Positions 15,599 through 18,283 of a stretch of 18,283 nt of DNA are shown piece after piece. The position numbers and the translations under genes were made by a program. Origin of the DNA: Pseudomonadota bacterium (GTDB lineage: Bacteria > Hydrothermota > 32-111 > QNBC01); NCBI GenBank assembly GCA_011682715.1, contig JAACEC010000005.1, positions 1-18,283 of the forward strand. Direction: 5' to 3'. How positions within the stretch are numbered: position 1 is the first letter of the stretch; every line of letters starts with the position of its first letter. Below the pieces are notes generated by a model that had not been told where the DNA came from, made no database searches, and was given only the letters and a program-made list of their open reading frames with translations.

Positions 15599-15619
15599 AC
15601 GCTGAACTTGTTTCAGTGT
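15599..15619. repeat. CTGAACTTGTTTCAG-type intergenic hairpin
   Basis: ACGCTGAA (15599-15606) pairs with TTCAGTGT (15612-15619; one G-T pair) around the loop CTTGT. Similar CTGAACTTGTTTCAG sequences are familiar as dispersed intergenic repeats in FCB-group genomes (recollection, not checked here). It lies just upstream of the two REP-like units and may be part of the same composite element. Confidence 0.45.
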
Positions 15620-15627
15620 CTCTTAAC

Positions 15628-15676
15628 TTCCCTCTATAGAGGGGTGGACTGACGGAGTCAGGACGGGGTGTTTTTT
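15628..15676 (+). repeat. REP-like unit A (two hairpins plus GGGGTGTTTT end)
   Basis: A perfect 14-base palindrome CCCTCTATAGAGGG (15630-15643). A second mini-hairpin CTGAC-GGA-GTCAG follows (15649-15661), then GACGGGGTGTTTTTT. Unit B repeats the same order with different stem bases. This organisation recalls REP/RAYT-type repetitive extragenic elements. Confidence 0.6.
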
Positions 15677-15680
15677 CTAA

Positions 15681-15724
15681 TTCCCCTCTGTAGAGGGGAG
15701 GGCCACGAAGTGGAGCGGTGTTTT
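15681..15724 (+). repeat. REP-like unit B (two hairpins plus GCGGTGTTTT end)
   Basis: CCCCTCT-GT-AGAGGGG (15683-15698), then CCAC-GAA-GTGG (15703-15713), then AGCGGTGTTTT. It is clearly related to unit A, in direct orientation about 53 bases downstream. The second stem has changed on both arms while pairing and the purine triloop are kept. Confidence 0.6.
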
Positions 15725-15781
15725 GTCCGAGTTAATTTTGAACCTGTTTCCGAATTTCATTTTTTTTCTTTTAAGTTATTG

Positions 15782-15809
15782 CTGGTTGATATGTCCGTAC
15801 CTATCTACC
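15782..15809 (+). promoter_or_regulatory. Conserved 28-base upstream element, copy 2 (candidate regulator site)
   Basis: CTGGT-TG-ATAT-G followed by TCCGTACCTATCTACC. It has three mismatches to the minus-strand copy at 12953-12980, and the 16-base block is identical. It ends exactly 18 bases before TTGACA 15828, the same distance as in copy 1. Confidence 0.6.
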
Positions 15810-15827
15810 TATTTATACAAAAATTAC

Positions 15828-15856
15828 TTGACAATTATATTGGAACATTATAATAT
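15828..15856 (+). promoter_or_regulatory. Promoter of the lipoprotein tandem array
   Basis: TTGACA (15828-15833), 17 bases, TAATAT (15851-15856). An overlapping TATAAT (15849-15854) would give a 15-base spacer. The expected start near 15863 leaves a leader of about 80 bases before the ATG at 15942. Confidence 0.7.
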
Positions 15857-15941
15857 AAATTATAATTGCAATGGGAGTTGTTGGAATATATAATTCACTG
15901 AAATGAGGATATTTATATAATAACTAAAAGGATAAGGATAA

Positions 15942-16148
15942 ATGGAGAAAAAAAGAGTAGTAGGCATTCTGGGAGTGGTATTTGTATTTGTAATGATGTT
16001 TTCGTCATGTAGTTTATTCAATAATCTGTTCAATAAGAGCAGACATGAGAGAATAACGAACAATCCCGGTAGATCAGGGTGGCTTGATATAGTAGAGGAT
16101 TCGAAGGGTGGATACACGGTGTATGGATGGATAGAGTGGACAGCATAG
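15942..16148 (+). pseudogene. Beta-propeller lipoprotein copy 1, N-terminal fragment before a frameshift
   Basis: Encodes a lipoprotein signal peptide (VVFVFVMMFSSC, lipobox Cys at about residue 25) and the start of the mature protein (SLFNNLFNKSRHERITNN). At 16110/16111 the sequence reads GGGTGGATACACG where the neighbouring copy has GGGTGTGATACACG. The lost base shifts the frame, and translation ends at TAG 16146-16148. The rest of the gene continues in another frame (16127-17140). SD-like AAGGATAAGG precedes the ATG. Alone this piece is a 68-residue truncated lipoprotein, probably non-functional unless the base loss is a sequencing error. Confidence 0.8.
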
Positions 16149-17140
16149 GTAGAGCTGATGATATATTTTACAGCTATAGGATGCCGGGAGGAGGCTGGAG
16201 CGAGCCTGTGGATATAAGCAATACGGAAGATTGCTCGTATCTTCCGAGACTTGCAATCAATTCGAAAGACGAACTGTATGTAGTATGGGAGGAACGACTT
16301 GACTCAGGTCCTTATGTTATTCCAACGGTAGTAATAAAGAAGATGGACTCAAATGGTCATTGGCAGGAAGGACATGATACATTATGGGATTATCTTGATT
16401 TCAGTGAAAGCGCTGCAATAGCGATAGATAATGAAGACAACATTCATATAACATTTCTCGGACAGGATTCTCAAAGTCATGCATTGATGTATTGCGAGAT
16501 AGGGAATGACGGTCAGAAGGACAGTATAGTGCATCTAATAGAGGGACCCATGAATTACTCCCCGATACTTGTAGACAGATCGGGCGGATTACATGTTGTA
16601 GGGGAGAAACAATTCGGTATGTGGGATGAGATAATGGATATTTACAAACCTGCAGGTGGTGCGTGGCAAATCCCGGGAGTGAACATATCTCAAACCCCTT
16701 ATTCGAATTCATGGGCGGTGGATAATATAAGTATGGATAATGAAGGACATATTTTTGTATCATGGAACGAATGTAACAATAATCATATATATTTCTCGGA
16801 GAGAGATTTGAGCAGCAATTGGTCGACACCTGAAGATATGGGAGACGGTGGAATATCATGGACGGTGTGTGATAGAGAAGGATGTGTATATTTGGGATAT
16901 TCTTTGGCTTTGAATCCGTATGTAACGGATAACACAAATGGATTTATAAGAAAACGTAATAAGGAGGGGAAATGGAGTGAGCCGATAAACATATCGTATG
17001 ATAAAACGACAAGAACGACGATATCATGTATGAAATTATTATCAAACGGAAAGATAGGTATAGGTTTGACAGAGGGGCCTGATCAATATGAAGATATATT
17101 TTTCATAGAAGTTAGCCCCGATGAATTTAAATGGAAATAG
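16127..17140 (+). pseudogene. Beta-propeller lipoprotein copy 1, main fragment after the frameshift
   Basis: A 337-residue frame that is the in-frame remainder of the gene begun at 15942. The internal ATG at 16127 has no SD, so it is unlikely to be used efficiently and the product would lack the export signal. The sequence is a series of four-stranded repeats of the BNR/sialidase-like kind: DDIFYSYRMPGGGWSEPVDI, LAINSKDELYVVWEERL, IAIDNEDNIHITFLGQD, ILVDRSGGLHVVGEKQFG, ISMDNEGHIFVSWNEC, and GKWSEPINISYD near the end. This suggests a five- to seven-bladed propeller on the cell surface or in the periplasm. No catalytic residues of sialidases can be identified. It ends FFIEVSPDEFKWK, and its TAG stop is adjacent to the SD of copy 2. 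Confidence 0.75.
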
Positions 17141-17148
17141 GAGGATAA

Positions 17149-18283
17149 ATGGAGAAAAAAAGAGTAATAGGCATTCTTGGAGTGATATTTGTATTTGTAA
17201 TGATGTTTTCATCATGTAGCTTATTCAATAATCTGTTCAATAAGAGCAGACATGAGAGAATAACGAACAATCCCGGAAGATCCTGTGGACTTGATATAGT
17301 AGAGGATTCGAAGGGTGTGATACACGGTGTATGGATGGACAGGGTGGACAGCATAGGTAGAGCTGATGATATATTTTACAGCTATAGAATGCCGGGAGGA
17401 GGCTGGAGCGAGCCTGTGGATATAAGCAATACGGAAGATTGCTCATATCTTCCGAGACTTGCAATCAACTCGAAAGACGAACTGTATGCTGTATGGGAGG
17501 AACGTCTTGACTCAGGTCCTTATTATATTTCAACGGTAGTAATAAAGAAGATGGAATCAAATGGAAATTGGCAGGAAGGACATGATACATTATGGGATTA
17601 TCTTGATTTCAGTGAAAGCGCTGCAATAACCATAGATAATGAAGATAACATTCATATAACATTTCTCGGACAGGATTCTCAAAGTAATGCATTGATGTAT
17701 TGCGAGATAGAAAACAACGGACAGAAGGACAGTATAGTGCATCTAATAGAGGGACCAATGAATTACTCCCCGATACTTGTAGACAGATCGGGCGGATTGC
17801 ATGTTGTAGGGGAGAAAGGTTTCGGTATGTGGGATGAGATAATGGATGTTTACAAACCTGCAGGTGGTACGTGGCAAATCCCGGGAGTAAACATATCTCA
17901 GAGTCCTTATTCGAATTCATGGATAGTGGATAATATCAGTATGGATAAGGATGGTCACATATATACATCGTGGGAAGAATGTAACGATAATCATATATAT
18001 TTTTCAGAAAGGGATATAAGCGGCGATTGGTCAACACCTGAAGATATGGGGAACGGTGGAATATCATGGACAGTGTGTGATAGAGAAGGATGTGTATATT
18101 TGGGATATTCTTTGGCTTTGAATCCGTATGTAACGGATAACACAAATGGATTTATAAGAAAACGCAATAAGGAGGGTAAATGGAGTGAACCGATAAACAT
18201 ATCGTATGATAAAACGACAAGAACGACGATAACGAGCATGAAATTATTATCAAACGGAAAGATAGGTATAGGTTTGATGGAGG
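17149..18283 (+). CDS. Beta-propeller lipoprotein copy 2 (3' end beyond window)
   Basis: Open for 378 codons to the window end with no stop. It starts MEKKRVIGILGVIFVFVMMF followed by SSC, a lipoprotein signal with lipobox Cys at about residue 25. GAGG (17141-17144) directly after the copy 1 stop serves as SD, so the copies are likely cotranscribed. It reads through the point where copy 1 is shifted as EDSKGVIHGVWMDRVDSIGR, showing the intact form of the protein. The mature part has repeated Asp-box-like or BNR-like strands (WSEPVDIS, SKDELYAVWEERL, NEDNIHITFLGQ, KDGHIYTSWEEC, GKWSEPINIS). From copy 1 only about 15 residues should be missing. The role is unknown; a surface-exposed binding propeller is the likely fold. 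It is rich in ATA, AGA and GGA codons compared with the ribosomal genes. Confidence 0.85.
   Translation, partial: MEKKRVIGILGVIFVFVMMFSSCSLFNNLFNKSRHERITNNPGRSCGLDIVEDSKGVIHGVWMDRVDSIGRADDIFYSYRMPGGGWSEPVDISNTEDCSYLPRLAINSKDELYAVWEERLDSGPYYISTVVIKKMESNGNWQEGHDTLWDYLDFSESAAITIDNEDNIHITFLGQDSQSNALMYCEIENNGQKDSIVHLIEGPMNYSPILVDRSGGLHVVGEKGFGMWDEIMDVYKPAGGTWQIPGVNISQSPYSNSWIVDNISMDKDGHIYTSWEECNDNHIYFSERDISGDWSTPEDMGNGGISWTVCDREGCVYLGYSLALNPYVTDNTNGFIRKRNKEGKWSEPINISYDKTTRTTITSMKLLSNGKIGIGLME

Larger units (their letters stand above)
15466..15941. other. 476-base intergenic region with hairpins, REP-like units and a promoter
   Basis: No credible gene is seen. From left to right it holds a 10-bp hairpin (15511-15540), a CTGAA/TTCAG hairpin (15599-15619), two related REP-like units (15628-15676 and 15681-15724), a T-rich stretch, the second copy of the conserved 28-base element (15782-15809), a promoter (15828-15856) and an untranslated leader of about 80 bases for the lipoprotein array. 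Confidence 0.8.
15942..18283 (+). repeat. Tandem gene duplication, period 1207 bases
   Basis: The sequence from 15942 recurs from 17149 with very high identity over its whole visible length, with scattered substitutions and one single-base length difference at 16110. The second unit runs off the window, so the number of copies is unknown. Both units open with the same 19 bases, ATGGAGAAAAAAAGAGTAR. The spacers before them differ. Confidence 0.95.

Noticed and set aside
15628..15724. CRISPR array
   Set aside because: There are only two units, which differ in sequence, have no uniform spacer and carry internal palindromes that fit REP-like elements better.
16401..16937. Minus-strand frames opposite the propeller lipoproteins, repeated in both copies
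   Set aside because: They recur only because the tandem copies are near identical. Composition is that of antisense translation (Cys, His, Ser and Pro rich) and there is no start signal.

Overview
The window is AT-rich, densely packed bacterial chromosome. It joins a conserved housekeeping half (about 1-12.9 kb) to an accessory half of secreted proteins and repeats (about 13-18.3 kb). Metallophosphoesterase 13076-14734 ends in a type-IX-secretion-like sorting domain. Several short-lipobox lipoproteins and REP-like intergenic repeats are also present. Together these suggest a Gram-negative (diderm) lineage in or near the FCB group or a related uncultured phylum such as WOR-3. That placement is inference from style, not from a phylogeny.

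Layout: (1) 152-1027, an EamA/DMT permease behind a consensus promoter and with essentially no leader. (2) From a perfect TTGACA-N17-TATAAT promoter at 1055: tRNA-Gln(UUG), prs, rplY (Ctc-type L25), pth, rpsF, ssb, rpsR and rplI, all on the + strand with tiny gaps. (3) A strong intrinsic terminator at 4827-4858 that lies inside the signal-peptide codons of the next gene, a TPR protein (4825-6468). (4) On the minus strand, reading from 12897 down to 6461: yceD(DUF177)-rpmF-plsX-fabH-fabD-fabG-acpP-fabF-rnc. This is the classic fatty-acid/phospholipid initiation operon, and it ends tail-to-tail and overlapping with the TPR gene. (5) On the + strand, a secreted metallophosphoesterase, then a broken lipoprotein propeller gene (14766-15465; two frameshifts and one nonsense codon). 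(6) A 476-base intergenic stretch with hairpins and two related REP-like units. (7) A tandem array of near-identical beta-propeller lipoprotein genes. The first copy is frameshifted, the second is open, and the second runs off the window end.

The housekeeping half couples nucleotide supply (PRPP), translation (L25, S6, S18, L9, peptidyl-tRNA hydrolase) and single-strand DNA binding in one transcript headed by a tRNA. The minus-strand operon makes acyl-ACP: PlsX supplies acyl-phosphate, FabD/FabH start chains, and FabG/FabF elongate on AcpP. L32, DUF177 and RNase III link it to ribosome assembly and RNA processing.

The most interesting observation is a 28-base element, 25/28 identical, found twice in opposite orientations: at 12953-12980 (upstream of the fatty-acid operon) and at 15782-15809 (upstream of the lipoprotein array). 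In both places it sits exactly 18 bases before TTGACA, followed by 17 bases and TAATAT, although the intervening bases are unrelated. This looks like an undescribed promoter class or regulator site linking lipid synthesis to surface lipoproteins. Also notable are two apparently leaderless genes (152 and 12897), the terminator embedded in signal-peptide codons, and REP-like units whose mini-hairpins covary around GNA triloops.
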